Shown: positions 41,823 to 50,796, counted from the first letter of the stretch. The stretch: DNA of 64,000 nucleotides from Bacillus_BE sp042263505 (GCF_042263505.1 NZ_JBHKFI010000001.1:62001-126000), one strand, 5' to 3'. The notes: generated from the sequence alone by a model not told the origin. Numbers and translations are program-made.

Positions 41823-43358
41823 ATGAGAAGAAGCGTACTCACTTTCATCTTGATTCCGTTACTTCTTTTTTATTGCCTGCCGGTTGAGGCAGCAGAAAAA
41901 GAAGCACGTGATTGGCAGGATGAAACTATTTATTATATTTCAGTGGATCGATTTAATAATAGTGATCAAACAAATGATTTTAATGTCAATACAAAGGATC
42001 CAGCAAAATATCACGGTGGCGATTTTCAAGGAGTTATCGATCAGTTAGATTATTTACACGATATGGGGTTTACCACGATTAATTTATCCCCTATTTTTGA
42101 AAGTAAAAAGAATGATTTTCAAGGCTATTCGATTCGGGACTTTTATAAAACGAATGAACACTTTGGATCTTTAAAAACCTTTAAGAAGTTAGTTAAGGAA
42201 GCTCATAAACGAAACATGAAGGTCATGATTGATTTTGTCACGAATAATGTGGCGCTAAATCATCCTTGGTTGAATGATTCAACAAAAAAGGCATGGTTTC
42301 ATGAAGAAAAAGCAATTCGTAACAGCAGTGATCAACAGGACTTAGAGAAAGGTTGGGTGAATGGACTTCCTGATTTAAACCAGAATAATCAGGAAGTAAA
42401 GAAATATTTAATTGATTGCGCGAAATGGTGGATCGAAGAAACGGATATAGACGGATATCGTTTGAATCAGATGAATTATGTTCCGCTAAGCTTTTGGAAG
42501 GATTTTGTAAAGGAAGTAAAAACAATAAAATCCAATGTTTATTTATTGGGTGATGTTCAATCGAAAGATACAAACTATTTAAAGTCCTATCAAGATAGCG
42601 GAATTGATGGCTTATTAGATTTCCCATTGAATCCGCCATTAAGAGAAGCCTTTGCTGAGCCTGACCAATCCTTGGACAAGGTATTGGAAATGGATAAGGA
42701 GCAAATGACAAGCATCCAAAATTCAATGCGAATGGGCACTTTTATGGATACTCCTGAAACGGTTCGTTTTACAAGAGATGCGGTCATTCTAAATCAACAT
42801 CCAGGACCAAGATGGAAGCTCGCTTTAACCTATTTATATACAACTCCTGGAGTTCCGGTTGTCTATTATGGAAGTGAAATTGCTTTAGATGGAGGTAAAG
42901 GTGCTGATGGTCAAAATCAAATGGATTTTCGTACCGATCAAGAGCTAGTAGAGTATATTACTAAGCTGGTAGAGGTCCGCAAGCAGCTTCCTTCTCTAGC
43001 AAACGGGACATTTAAGGTTCTTTATTCCAAGGATGGGATGGCTGTTTATAAACGGGAATTCAAGGGTGAAACTTCTATCATTGCATTAAACAATACTACA
43101 AAGACACAAAAAGTGACGTTAACAGATAACGAATTAGCAGCAGATAAGGAGTTGAGAGGTCTGCTAGCAGGGGATCTAGTAAAGAGTAAAAACAATGAAT
43201 ACAATATCATATTGGATCGTGATAAGGCTGAAATTTATGTGTTGGCTGAAAAATCAGGTCTTAATTATCAATATATCGTTGCAATGGGCTTAGTGTATCT
43301 ATTATTTATTGTGTTTATTGTGGTAATTTGGAAAAGGTCAAAAAGAAAAAGAGCTTAA
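41823..43358 (+). CDS. Membrane-anchored GH13 (alpha-amylase family) protein, catalytic residues replaced
   Basis: 511 residues. A signal peptide (about 1-23, ending near 'PVEA'), a GH13 barrel and a C-terminal membrane helix with a basic tail ('QYIVAMGLVYLLFIVFIVVIWKRSK') place it outside, tethered to the membrane. The four GH13 regions can be aligned, but the nucleophile Asp is Asn ('DGYRLN'), the acid Glu is Asp ('LLGDVQS') and the N-H-D of region IV is T-P-E ('FMDTPETVRF'). It therefore looks like a non-catalytic glucan-binding or scaffolding relative. The start at 41823 follows GGGGGCGG; ATG 41784 with AAAGGAG is an alternative adding 13 residues. Confidence 0.82.
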   Translation: MRRSVLTFILIPLLLFYCLPVEAAEKEARDWQDETIYYISVDRFNNSDQTNDFNVNTKDPAKYHGGDFQGVIDQLDYLHDMGFTTINLSPIFESKKNDFQGYSIRDFYKTNEHFGSLKTFKKLVKEAHKRNMKVMIDFVTNNVALNHPWLNDSTKKAWFHEEKAIRNSSDQQDLEKGWVNGLPDLNQNNQEVKKYLIDCAKWWIEETDIDGYRLNQMNYVPLSFWKDFVKEVKTIKSNVYLLGDVQSKDTNYLKSYQDSGIDGLLDFPLNPPLREAFAEPDQSLDKVLEMDKEQMTSIQNSMRMGTFMDTPETVRFTRDAVILNQHPGPRWKLALTYLYTTPGVPVVYYGSEIALDGGKGADGQNQMDFRTDQELVEYITKLVEVRKQLPSLANGTFKVLYSKDGMAVYKREFKGETSIIALNNTTKTQKVTLTDNELAADKELRGLLAGDLVKSKNNEYNIILDRDKAEIYVLAEKSGLNYQYIVAMGLVYLLFIVFIVVIWKRSKRKRA

Positions 43359-43405
43359 GCTGTTTAGGTATGAGGAAGAATGCGTCATTGCTTGATAAAG
43401 ATATG

Positions 43406-43442
43406 AAAAAAAGCGAGTGCATCTGGTTACGCTCGCTTTTTT
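43406..43442. terminator. Bidirectional terminator between the GH13 and YajQ genes
   Basis: AAAAAAGCGAG pairs with CTCGCTTTTTT, serving the two convergent genes. Confidence 0.88.
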
Positions 43443-43471
43443 CAGGTTTATCAAGAATCGCTTGAGGAAGC

Positions 43472-43963
43472 TTAACGATAATTCACAAATTGGACATCAA
43501 CCGTAAGATCTGCCTCTTTTACAGCTGCAATAATTTTTTGTAAGTCATCTCGATTTTTCCCGGTAACACGGACTTGGTCATCTTGTACTTGGCTTTTGAC
43601 CTTTAATCCGCTATTTTTAATTATAGTATTGATTTTTTTGGCGTTCTCTTTATCAATCCCTTGAATGAGCTTTGCTCTCTGACGGACCGTACCGCCTGAG
43701 GCTCCTTCAATCTTACTGTAATCAAGGTTTTTGATTGGAATGCCGCGTTTAATCATTTTTCCAAATAAAACATCCTTTAATTGACCTAGCTTATACTCGT
43801 CATCAGAAATAAGGACAAGTTCTTCTTTATCGAGAGTGACTTCGCTTTTGCTTCCTTTAAAGTCATAACGTGTGGTAATTTCCTTCATTGTTTGATTAAT
43901 CGCATTTGTGACTTCAGATAGATCGATTTTGGATACAATATCAAATGAACTTTCTTTAGACAT
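43472..43963 (-). CDS. yitK: YajQ-family nucleotide-binding protein
   Basis: 163 residues, 'MSKESSFDIVSKIDLSEVTNAINQ' and 'RYDFKGS' to 'DDLQKIIAAVKEADLTVDVQFVNYR', diagnostic of the YajQ family (two RNA-recognition-like folds). Homologues bind nucleic acid, nucleotides or, in some bacteria, c-di-GMP. Position before the CvfB-type gene matches yitK of B. subtilis. The ATG at 43963 follows GGAGGTCATT; the longer frame to 43975 begins inside the ribosome site. Confidence 0.92.
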   Translation of the reverse strand: MSKESSFDIVSKIDLSEVTNAINQTMKEITTRYDFKGSKSEVTLDKEELVLISDDEYKLGQLKDVLFGKMIKRGIPIKNLDYSKIEGASGGTVRQRAKLIQGIDKENAKKINTIIKNSGLKVKSQVQDDQVRVTGKNRDDLQKIIAAVKEADLTVDVQFVNYR

Positions 43964-44096
43964 AATGACCTCCAAAAAAAACAGTTTTCCCTTTCAGCCT
44001 TCATTATAGTAAAATATAGCAGTTCATACAACTTTTCAAATAAAACATCCACAAATGTAAAAGAATTTTTTATATAAAGATACAGGAGGAATGGAT

Positions 44097-44960
44097 ATGG
44101 CAATTATTGATTTTATCGGTCAAGTGACGGAATTAACGGTTGCACGGGTTGCACAGTTTGGTTATTTTCTTACAGATGGGACGGAAGATGTCCTATTGCA
44201 TGCAAATGAGACAGACAAGGTATTAGAGGAAGGAGAAAAAGTGGAAGTATTCCTCTATATGGATAATGAAGGAAGAGTTGCAGCAACCACTTCTGTCCCA
44301 ACGATTACGGTGGGGGCATATGATTGGGCAAAAGTTAGTGATGTGAAGCCCGGCGTCGGGGTATTTGTGGATATTGGAATTCAAAAGGAAATGCTATTAG
44401 GAGAAGAGGATCTTCCTAAACATCAATCGGTTTGGCCAGAGAAGGATGATTTATTATACATAACCTTGAGAGTGAGCCGCAATCACCGCATCTATGTCAA
44501 GCTTGCGACTGACACTATTTTTGAAGAAAAAAGAATTCATGCAACGCGTGAGCAATTTAATAAAAGCATTCAAGGTCATATTTATCGGACAGCGAAAGTG
44601 GGAAGCTGGATATTTTCCGTAGAGGGATTTAAAGGGTTTATTCATGAATCTCAAAGAAAAGTGGAGCCTCGATTAGGTGAAAAGGTAGAAAGCAGAATTA
44701 TTGATGTGAAACCAGATGGAACGATTAATGTTTCTTTAATTCCCAGAAAACACGAAGCTATCGATGACGATGCAGAGCGGATTTATCAATATTTAATGTC
44801 AAGAAACGGTGCCATGCCATATGGGGACAAGAGCAGACATGAGGATATAGAGGAACGCTTCCACATGAGCAAAGGGGCATTTAAGCGAGCTTTGGGAAAA
44901 TTGATTAAGGAAGGGAAGATTTATCAGGAAGAGGGTTGGACCTATAGCAAAAATCGATAA
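44097..44960 (+). CDS. yitL: CvfB-family S1 RNA-binding protein (YitL)
   Basis: 287 residues: three S1-type beta barrels ('IGQVTELTVARVAQFGYFL', 'VGVFVDIGIQKEMLL', 'VGSWIFSVEGFKGFIHES') followed by a winged-helix end ('SRHEDIEERFHMSKGAFKRALGKLIKEGKI'). The CvfB group affects virulence and RNA metabolism in Gram-positive bacteria. The second ATG (44097) is seven bases from GGAGG and preferred over 44091. It is divergent from yitK, as in B. subtilis. The 44961-45136 gap shows nothing recognisable. Confidence 0.9.
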   Translation: MAIIDFIGQVTELTVARVAQFGYFLTDGTEDVLLHANETDKVLEEGEKVEVFLYMDNEGRVAATTSVPTITVGAYDWAKVSDVKPGVGVFVDIGIQKEMLLGEEDLPKHQSVWPEKDDLLYITLRVSRNHRIYVKLATDTIFEEKRIHATREQFNKSIQGHIYRTAKVGSWIFSVEGFKGFIHESQRKVEPRLGEKVESRIIDVKPDGTINVSLIPRKHEAIDDDAERIYQYLMSRNGAMPYGDKSRHEDIEERFHMSKGAFKRALGKLIKEGKIYQEEGWTYSKNR

Positions 44961-45136
44961 AGAAAACTTGACGATTGGCGAGCCTCAGGCGAATGAGAGG
45001 AGTAGTTCACCGCTTTTTTCGGATGCGTTGGGTTACTTGGAAGCTTCCCTTGTGGCCTCATATTTTATTCCTAAAATTGGCCACTACGTCGATTCTCATC
45101 ACTGCTGCCAATTTCTTTCTTAAAGTATAAAACAAA

Positions 45137-45160
45137 CGGGCTAATGGAATTAGCCCGTCT
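45137..45160 (-). terminator. Terminator of the small DUF3941 gene
   Basis: ACGGGCTAAT and ATTAGCCCGT form a perfect ten-base stem, followed on the minus strand by a T-rich tail. Confidence 0.75.
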
Positions 45161-45170
45161 TCCGTTGTTA

Positions 45171-45302
45171 TTATAAATGATCCGTTTTTTTAGAATACTG
45201 ATGCTTGCCAGCTTTGCGATTTTTTTCACGCATCATATTTTTTTCATGTCGAAGGGCGTTATTATCTTTGGCTTTTTTATCATTATCAGAAGTATGCGGC
45301 AT
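45171..45302 (-). CDS. Small DUF3941-type protein
   Basis: 43 residues, starting 'MPHTSDNDKKAKDNNALRHEK' and ending 'KTDHL': very hydrophilic, Lys/Asn/His-rich and without Cys or hydrophobic core. I recognise the pattern of the DUF3941 family of small Bacillus proteins; function unknown, possibly spore-related by analogy. AAAGGAG stands nine bases before the ATG and a terminator follows, so the gene is well supported despite its size. Confidence 0.78.
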   Translation of the reverse strand: MPHTSDNDKKAKDNNALRHEKNMMREKNRKAGKHQYSKKTDHL

Positions 45303-45335
45303 AAAAAAATACTCCTTTCTGTTCATGGCTTCAAT

Positions 45336-45551
45336 TTTATCCCACTCTTAACGGACAGTAAGACTCCCACTTCAAGATTCTGAGAATACGAAGAAGATAA
45401 GTGGGAGATCAACTGTCCGTAAAGGTCCGATAAGTTCAACTAACCATCAGTGGGGGATGAATGGCAGACTAAAAGCGCGACGTCAATCACAACGTCTACA
45501 CTAGCACGTCCTGTGCGTCGAAAACCCCCACTGATGGAAGTTTCACTTTAT
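45336..45551 (+). mobile_element. bcr1-like hairpin repeat, copy D (216 bp)
   Basis: Bounded by TTTAT at 45336-45340 and 45547-45551. Outer ACGGACA/TGTCCGT and inner CTCCCACTT/AAGTGGGAG stems and the CATCAGTGGGGG stem with the GACGTC-rich loop are all intact, making this the clearest copy of the 217-bp form. It lies between the DUF3941 and DegV genes, behind the starts and ends of neither. Confidence 0.88.
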
Positions 45552-45593
45552 TGTTCGCAATGAACAGAAAGAGTATGTAAATAGCAAAAATGA

Positions 45594-46454
45594 TTATTGC
45601 GGTAATTGGTTTAAAAAGAAAATGGCAATTGTTCCAGAGCCGGTATGGGAGCCAATGACAGCTCCAATTGAAGAAATAAAAATATTATCTGTGGAAAATT
45701 CCTCCGATATGAGTCTTTTCATTTCTAATGCGGTTTCTTCATCATCAGCATGGCTAATGCCAATTCGTTGCTGACTTAATGAGGCGCCGCGTTCGTGCAT
45801 GACATCAATGACTCTGCGAAGTAATTTTTTCTTTCCACGAATTTTTTCAATTGGAACCAGCTTTCCATCTTCCACATTTAAAAGAGGTTTAATATTTAAT
45901 AATCCTCCAAGAAAGGCAGAAGCTTTAGAGACACGACCACCTTTAGCTAGATATTCGAGATCATCAACGGTAAATAGGTGTTCCATGTGTTGACACAGGA
46001 ATGTGGCTTTTTCCACAATTTCGTCCTTTGGTGCATTTTCTTTTGCAAGTCGTGCAGCCTCCATTACTACTAAACCGCAGCCAAGTGATGCACATTTACT
46101 ATCTATAATAGTTAAATCCAATTGGGGATATTTTTCTTTTACCTGATCACGAATCATCACAGCTGTTTGATAGGTGCCAGAGAGCTGTGAGGAAAAGGCT
46201 ATGTATAGACCTTGTTGGCCTAGTTCAGCTAATTCCGTAAAGGCCTTTTCAAAGGCGGCGGGAGAAACCTGGGAGGTTTTTGGAACCTTTCCTTCATTTA
46301 TGGCCTTATAAACAGTTTTCGGTTCAATTGTGATAAAATCTTCATATTCCTGATTATCTAAATGGACCTTTAAAGGAATCATTGTGATATCATTTTCGGC
46401 AAAAAAACTCAACGGTAAATCAGAAGCGCTATCAGTGAGGATTTTTACTGACAT
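45594..46454 (-). CDS. DegV-family fatty acid-binding protein
   Basis: 286 residues, 'VKILTDSASDLPLSFFAENDI', 'TSQVSPAAFEKAF', 'SSQLSGTYQTA', 'DSKCASLGCGLVV' and the C-terminal 'IGAVIGSHTGSGTIAIFF' identify the DegV/EDD fold. In Firmicutes these proteins hand fatty acids to the FakA kinase. Yit-region position suggests the yitS orthologue. The ATG at 46454 follows AGGTGGAAC; the frame to 46478 is a non-conserved extension. Confidence 0.92.
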   Translation of the reverse strand: MSVKILTDSASDLPLSFFAENDITMIPLKVHLDNQEYEDFITIEPKTVYKAINEGKVPKTSQVSPAAFEKAFTELAELGQQGLYIAFSSQLSGTYQTAVMIRDQVKEKYPQLDLTIIDSKCASLGCGLVVMEAARLAKENAPKDEIVEKATFLCQHMEHLFTVDDLEYLAKGGRVSKASAFLGGLLNIKPLLNVEDGKLVPIEKIRGKKKLLRRVIDVMHERGASLSQQRIGISHADDEETALEMKRLISEEFSTDNIFISSIGAVIGSHTGSGTIAIFFLNQLPQ

Positions 46455-46578
46455 ATTGTTCCACCTGCTTTCACACAATGTTACTTTCAGTTTATAGAAA
46501 GACTATCGAAATTACAATTATTTGTATTGAAAATAAAGAAAATAGGGCAAGTTAAGGGCCTGTAGAGGTGAGTCAACC

Positions 46579-47409
46579 ATGGTGTTATTACATACGAAAA
46601 AATTAATTGTTGTTATTATTGGAGCCTTCTTAAATGCGCTAGCGATGAATTTATTTTTAATTCCTGCAAAGATTTATTCAAGCGGTTTTACAGGAGCTGC
46701 ACAGCTATTATCTAATATATTTCATGGAGGAATCTCAACTGGAGTTCTCTTATTTGTATTAAATATTCCCGTCACGATCCTTGGTTGGATGAAAGTCGGA
46801 AAATCGTTTACCTTATATAGCTTTATTAGCGTGGCTTTAATGTCATTTTTTTTGGAAGTATTGCCGATTTATGAGGTTTCAAATGATATCTTTTTAAATG
46901 CTGTTTTTGGCGGCGTGATTATGGCTGTTGGTGTTGGCTTCACGTTGAAATGGGGCGCGTCCACTGGGGGAATGGATATTATTGCTATGGTCCTTTCTAG
47001 GGTAAAGGATAAACCAGTTGGCACGTATTTATTTACTATGAACGCTTTTATCATTGTAACAGCAGGATATTTATTTGGCTGGGAAAAGGCATTATACACT
47101 TTGGTTGCTTTATATGCATCTACTCGTGTTATTGATGCGATTCATACAAGACATGAAAAATTAACGGTTCTGATTGTAACTAAAAAGGCAGAGGAATTAA
47201 AAGCTGCCATTTATGCAAAACTCGTTCGCGGTATTACGACCATTCCCGCAAAAGGTGCTTACACGAATGAGCATAAGGATGTGATGATGATTGTCATAAC
47301 CCGTTATGAATTGTTTGATCTTGAACGGGTTATTAATGAAGTCGATCCAAGCGCTTTTACTAATGTGGTACAAACTTCAGCGGTATTGGGATTTTTCAGG
47401 AAAGAATAG
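46579..47409 (+). CDS. yitT: YitT-family membrane protein (DUF161-DUF2179)
   Basis: 276 residues: five to six membrane helices (about 8-195), with 'NLFLIPAKIYSSGFTGAAQLLSNIF' and 'GGVIMAVGVGFTLKWGASTGGMDIIAM', then a cytoplasmic DUF2179 domain ('GITTIPAKGAYTNEHKDVMMIVI'). The C-terminal domain resembles a ligand-binding regulatory unit; transport role and substrate are unknown. It starts at the ATG six bases after GAGGTGA and is divergent from the DegV gene. Confidence 0.9.
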   Translation: MVLLHTKKLIVVIIGAFLNALAMNLFLIPAKIYSSGFTGAAQLLSNIFHGGISTGVLLFVLNIPVTILGWMKVGKSFTLYSFISVALMSFFLEVLPIYEVSNDIFLNAVFGGVIMAVGVGFTLKWGASTGGMDIIAMVLSRVKDKPVGTYLFTMNAFIIVTAGYLFGWEKALYTLVALYASTRVIDAIHTRHEKLTVLIVTKKAEELKAAIYAKLVRGITTIPAKGAYTNEHKDVMMIVITRYELFDLERVINEVDPSAFTNVVQTSAVLGFFRKE

Positions 47410-47514
47410 TAAAGATTGAGAAATTGGATAAACTCTTTTTTAGAGGCAACTTAATGAATGCTTTTAGGACCATTCGTCTTCTTTTTGCCAATAATCACAT
47501 CTTTGGAGGTATAT

Positions 47515-48285
47515 ATGAAGAGAATACTCGGATTAATGGTTGCGTTTATCCTAATGGTTCCACTTAGTGGATTTGCTTATGAAAACACGGGAGAGTACAG
47601 CTTTGATTTTTTTGTAGTGCCTACTATCGGAACGGAGAAAACCAATTTTGACATTGTTTTAAAAAATAGCGGGAATCTTCCTGTTCAATTTGAATTTCCC
47701 ACCTCACAAAAGTATGAGTTAAGGGTGAAGGACTCTGAAGGAAAGGATGCATATGTTTATTCCAAAAACCAATCCTTTTTTCAAGGAATTCAGACAATCA
47801 TCTTAAAGCCAAATGAAGAAAAAAGATGGAGGGAAAGTTGGAATAATCAAGTACAGGGAAAACGAGTTCAGGAAGGCCAATATACATTAGAAGCCGTTCT
47901 TACCTCTACGAAACGGAACCACTTAAATGCAATTCCAGTCAAATATGAAACAGAAATATATATTCCCAAATCTGATTCAGCATTTCAAAATTTTCAAGTG
48001 ATTGGGCGAGAAGGAAAGTATCAGATTATCGGGCAGGTGCGTCCACATTCAGGAGAATTTTATTATACTGTGGAAGATGGGCATAATGAAATTATTAAAG
48101 AAACAAGGGTAATAGCTAAGAGTAAATTTCCACAATGGAGTCCCATTCACTGGGTGATTTCCATCGGTAAAGAAAAGCTCCCCAAAAATGGGGCATTCAT
48201 TCTCCATTTATATGAACGTGATGGAAAAGGGACGATAACAGAAAGCAGTCCCGTTCTTTTAGAAAAATTTACTGAAGAAAGATGA
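47515..48285 (+). CDS. Secreted BsuPI-domain protein
   Basis: 256 residues with a signal peptide ('MKRILGLMVAFILMVPLSGFAYEN'). Residues about 35-145 match the BsuPI (intracellular proteinase inhibitor) beta fold ('FDIVLKNSGNLPVQFEFPTSQKYELRVKDSEG', 'GQYTLEAVLTS'). The C-terminal part (about 160-255) is a second beta domain that may be Gmad2-like. Because it has a signal peptide, inhibition of intracellular subtilisin is unlikely; a surface or spore-related role is guesswork. The ATG at 47515 lies after TTTGGAGGT; the frame from 47458 lacks a ribosome site. Confidence 0.8.
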   Translation: MKRILGLMVAFILMVPLSGFAYENTGEYSFDFFVVPTIGTEKTNFDIVLKNSGNLPVQFEFPTSQKYELRVKDSEGKDAYVYSKNQSFFQGIQTIILKPNEEKRWRESWNNQVQGKRVQEGQYTLEAVLTSTKRNHLNAIPVKYETEIYIPKSDSAFQNFQVIGREGKYQIIGQVRPHSGEFYYTVEDGHNEIIKETRVIAKSKFPQWSPIHWVISIGKEKLPKNGAFILHLYERDGKGTITESSPVLLEKFTEER

Positions 48286-48315
48286 AAAACAGGAGGCAAT
48301 GACCTCCTGTTTTTC
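48286..48315. terminator. Bidirectional terminator after the BsuPI gene
   Basis: AAAAACAGGAGG pairs with CCTCCTGTTTTT. It also closes the convergent DUF3813 gene. Confidence 0.9.
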
Positions 48316-48333
48316 ATCAATCATGGAAAAGGC

Positions 48334-48519
48334 TTACTGAAGTTCTTCAAGCTCGTTTTGCAGCTGCTGAAGCTGTTCTTTTTCGGCGATGGTTGTATTG
48401 GCATAAGCAGAGGAAAGGGCATTTTTTGCCGTTTCAATTGCACCAGATTGCTCGTTTGCGGGGCCTGTTTTTGCTAACCCAACTGCCATTTTGGCTTCTC
48501 TTAATAATCGATTCGCCAA
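48334..48519 (-). CDS. DUF3813 small protein
   Basis: 61 residues, alpha-helical, 'MANRLLREAKMAVGLAK' then 'AIETAKNALSSAYANTTIAEKEQLQQLQNELEELQ', which matches the DUF3813 family of Bacillus. The 'KNALSSAYANTT' region is the conserved core. Function unknown. It follows the small gene upstream by one base, suggesting cotranscription and coupling. Confidence 0.82.
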   Translation of the reverse strand: MANRLLREAKMAVGLAKTGPANEQSGAIETAKNALSSAYANTTIAEKEQLQQLQNELEELQ

Positions 48520-48520
48520 G

Positions 48521-48673
48521 TTATATTCCCCCTAATGAAGAATCGTGGACATTCGCCATTTTCTGAGCCTCAGCTTCTGCATAGGTGGTATGATAAGGGA
48601 TACGTTCAGCATGTTTTGAAACAGAATCAACACCTTGCTGTACAAATCGTTTTGATTTATTACGTTTACCCAT
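48521..48673 (-). CDS. 50-residue basic protein, unknown
   Basis: 'MGKRNKSKRFVQQGVDSVSKHAE' followed by 'YAEAEAQKMANVHDSSLGGI'. GGAGG stands seven bases before the ATG at 48673. The start is strongly basic, the end acidic and small-residue rich. I do not recognise a family, though it resembles other tiny Bacillus proteins in style. It sits one base ahead of the DUF3813 gene and is probably expressed with it. A longer frame to 48790 has no ribosome site and is rejected. Confidence 0.7.
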   Translation of the reverse strand: MGKRNKSKRFVQQGVDSVSKHAERIPYHTTYAEAEAQKMANVHDSSLGGI

Positions 48674-48791
48674 AGAAAAACCTCCATTTTTAAAATCGAG
48701 CTTGGATGAAACAACAAAGCATTGTTGTTTCATCTTTAGTATGTGCTGTTTTTCATATAGATAAAAAAGAAAAAATTGGAGGGAAGACAAA

Positions 48792-49610
48792 TTAAAGAAC
48801 TTTTAAATTTAATAAATCATTTAAATAAACACCAACTCCATCCTCTTCATTCGTTAGTGTGACGTCTTTGGCGATGCTTTTTAATGGATCAATGGCGTTC
48901 CCCATGGCGATCCCGTGACCTGCATAATCAATCATTTCAAGATCGTTATCTTCATCTCCAAAAGCGATAATACGTTCAGGTGGGATTTGGTAATAGTCAG
49001 ATGCTTTTTTTAGCCCTTCCGCCTTATTTAAGCCGGAACGAATAATTTCAATCACATGAAATGGAGCAGCCCAGCTTCTTTGATCAATCACTTCCGCATG
49101 GACTTCGGTTAAATGTTTGCGAATATGATGGATTTCATTTTCATCCGTATGAATAAGCATACTTGTTGGTGAACCTGTTAAGGACCTCCTTAAATCGCCG
49201 GTTGTCACATTTGGTTTTCCAAGATTGAATATATCAATTAGCTTCTCATCATGATAATGGAAATACACATCATCCATAATCTCCGCAATAATATTATGAA
49301 AAGAATAGGAGAGGCAAGTTTCAACAATGTCTTTTGCAACATCCATATCAAGGGGAGAATGATAAAAACCAAAGTGGTTATCCTTTGGATGATGAATAAA
49401 AGCTCCATTAAAATTGACAATTGGTGTATCTAGGCCTAGTTCTCGGTAATACATCTCACTTGAGCGATAGGGTCTGCCAGTTGCAATCATGACAATATGA
49501 CCTTCTTCTCGTGCTTTGGCAATGACTTTTTTTGTATTGGGTGAAATCTCTTTTTTATCAGTTAATAATGTTCCATCTAGATCGAGAGCAATTAAATATT
49601 TTTCTGACAT
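48792..49610 (-). CDS. yitU: Cof-type HAD hydrolase (YitU)
   Basis: 272 residues. HAD motifs: I 'ALDLDGTLLTDKK', II 'MIATGRPY', III Lys in 'GLNKAEGLKKASDYY', IV 'IAFGDEDNDLEMIDYAG'. The large cap makes it Cof-type (class IIB), usually a phosphatase of sugar phosphates or flavin nucleotides; YitU of B. subtilis is reported to dephosphorylate the riboflavin precursor. The ATG at 49610 follows AGAGGAGATT; the longer frame to 49655 is not supported. Confidence 0.9.
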   Translation of the reverse strand: MSEKYLIALDLDGTLLTDKKEISPNTKKVIAKAREEGHIVMIATGRPYRSSEMYYRELGLDTPIVNFNGAFIHHPKDNHFGFYHSPLDMDVAKDIVETCLSYSFHNIIAEIMDDVYFHYHDEKLIDIFNLGKPNVTTGDLRRSLTGSPTSMLIHTDENEIHHIRKHLTEVHAEVIDQRSWAAPFHVIEIIRSGLNKAEGLKKASDYYQIPPERIIAFGDEDNDLEMIDYAGHGIAMGNAIDPLKSIAKDVTLTNEEDGVGVYLNDLLNLKVL

Positions 49611-49631
49611 ATAATCTCCTCTTTCCTCATA

Positions 49632-49675
49632 ATGCTGTGTACATTTGTGCTTCATGCTGTGTACATTTGTGCTTC
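49632..49675. repeat. Two tandem 22-bp units upstream of yitU
   Basis: The unit ATGCTGTGTACATTTGTGCT-TC occurs twice head to tail with no mismatch, 22 bases from the yitU start. It may be a recent slip duplication or a doubled operator. Confidence 0.8.
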
Positions 49676-49967
49676 CTGCCCATAAAAGTTAAATGGAGTT
49701 GATAAAAAGCTATTGTGTATCATTTTCTTCTTCAACCTGATGCATGGTAAAATAATGTTAGTTCCCATATAACGGAATGATTGAAATCACTTTATCACAA
49801 ATTCCTATTAAGGTCGAATAATCGTGATTTATGTGTTTCAAATGAGCGAATCTGTGATATAGGTCATTTCTTATTGCAGAGCTTGTTTTATTATATAATT
49901 ACAATGGTAACAATTTTACCATCCTTAAGTAAAATTTCTGTTATGAAAAAATTTAGGAGGATTTACG
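49676..49967. other. yitU-yitV divergent intergenic region
   Basis: No gene is supported. A 66-codon frame (49781-49981) overlaps the yitV ribosome site and has no start signal. A TATAAT at about 49893-49898 may be the -10 box of yitV. Confidence 0.4.
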
Positions 49968-50741
49968 TTGGTTGTCATTGAGAAGAAGTTTATCGAGCAA
50001 ATTCCCGTGCTGCATTTAGTAAAACAAGAAATAATAGATCAAAGGCTTCCTTTTATTATTTTTAACCATGGTTTTACCAGTGCGAAGGAACATAATTTGC
50101 ATTACGCCTACTTATTAGCGGAAAAAGGCTTTCGTGTCGTCTTGCCAGAAGCTCTTTATCATGGGGAAAGAGCAACCCGACCTTTTCAGGAACATGAACT
50201 TAATTTTCATTTTTGGGAAATTGTCATTCAAACGATTAAAGAATTGAATATGATCAAAAATGATTTTGATCAGCTTCATCTTATTGATGAAAATCGGATT
50301 GGTCTGGTTGGAACTTCGATGGGAGGAATTGTGACTCATGGCGCGTTAACGCAATATCCTTGGATAAAAGCCGCTGTTAGTTTAATGGGACTTGCAAATT
50401 ATGAGAAATATGCGCATTTGCAAGTGGATGAAATGAAAAAACGCAATTTCATGCTGCCGTGGGATGAACAGGAATTGGCTGATCTCCTCCAAAGTCTAAA
50501 GGAATATGATTTAAGCCTTCAGCCGGAAAAATTAGATGCTCGTCCATTGCTTTTCTGGCATGGAAAAAGAGATCCGCTTGTGCCATATGCTTTATCTTAT
50601 GAATTTTATCAATCCATTAAACCGCAATTTGGAAATCATCCTGAAAGACTTCAATTTATTACAGATGAAAAAGCAGGGCATAAAGTTTCCAGATTTGGGG
50701 TTTTAAAGACAGTTGAATGGTTTGAAACATATTTAAAGTAA
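49968..50741 (+). CDS. yitV: Alpha/beta hydrolase YitV
   Basis: 257 residues of the prolyl-oligopeptidase-like esterase type: oxyanion 'FNHGFTSAKEH', nucleophile Ser in 'GLVGTSMGGIVTHG', Asp in 'HGKRDPLVPY', His in 'EKAGHKVSR'. It hydrolyses an unknown ester. The TTG start at 49968 lies seven bases after GGAGG and gives the family N-terminus. It stands before yitW as in B. subtilis, here separated by repeat copy E. Confidence 0.88.
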   Translation: MVVIEKKFIEQIPVLHLVKQEIIDQRLPFIIFNHGFTSAKEHNLHYAYLLAEKGFRVVLPEALYHGERATRPFQEHELNFHFWEIVIQTIKELNMIKNDFDQLHLIDENRIGLVGTSMGGIVTHGALTQYPWIKAAVSLMGLANYEKYAHLQVDEMKKRNFMLPWDEQELADLLQSLKEYDLSLQPEKLDARPLLFWHGKRDPLVPYALSYEFYQSIKPQFGNHPERLQFITDEKAGHKVSRFGVLKTVEWFETYLK

Positions 50742-50796
50742 AAGTACGTGAACTTTGATAAAATATGAATATAAACGAATAATAAACGGGACTCTT

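Noticed and set aside
42238..42726. 162-codon minus-strand frame inside the GH13 gene
   Set aside because: Antisense shadow with no ribosome site; the plus strand has a clear family match.
45177..45383. 68-codon plus-strand frame near the DUF3941 gene
   Set aside because: It overlaps the well-supported minus-strand DUF3941 gene and runs into repeat copy D.
49781..49981. 66-codon plus-strand frame before yitV
   Set aside because: No start signal, and it overlaps the yitV ribosome site and start in another frame.
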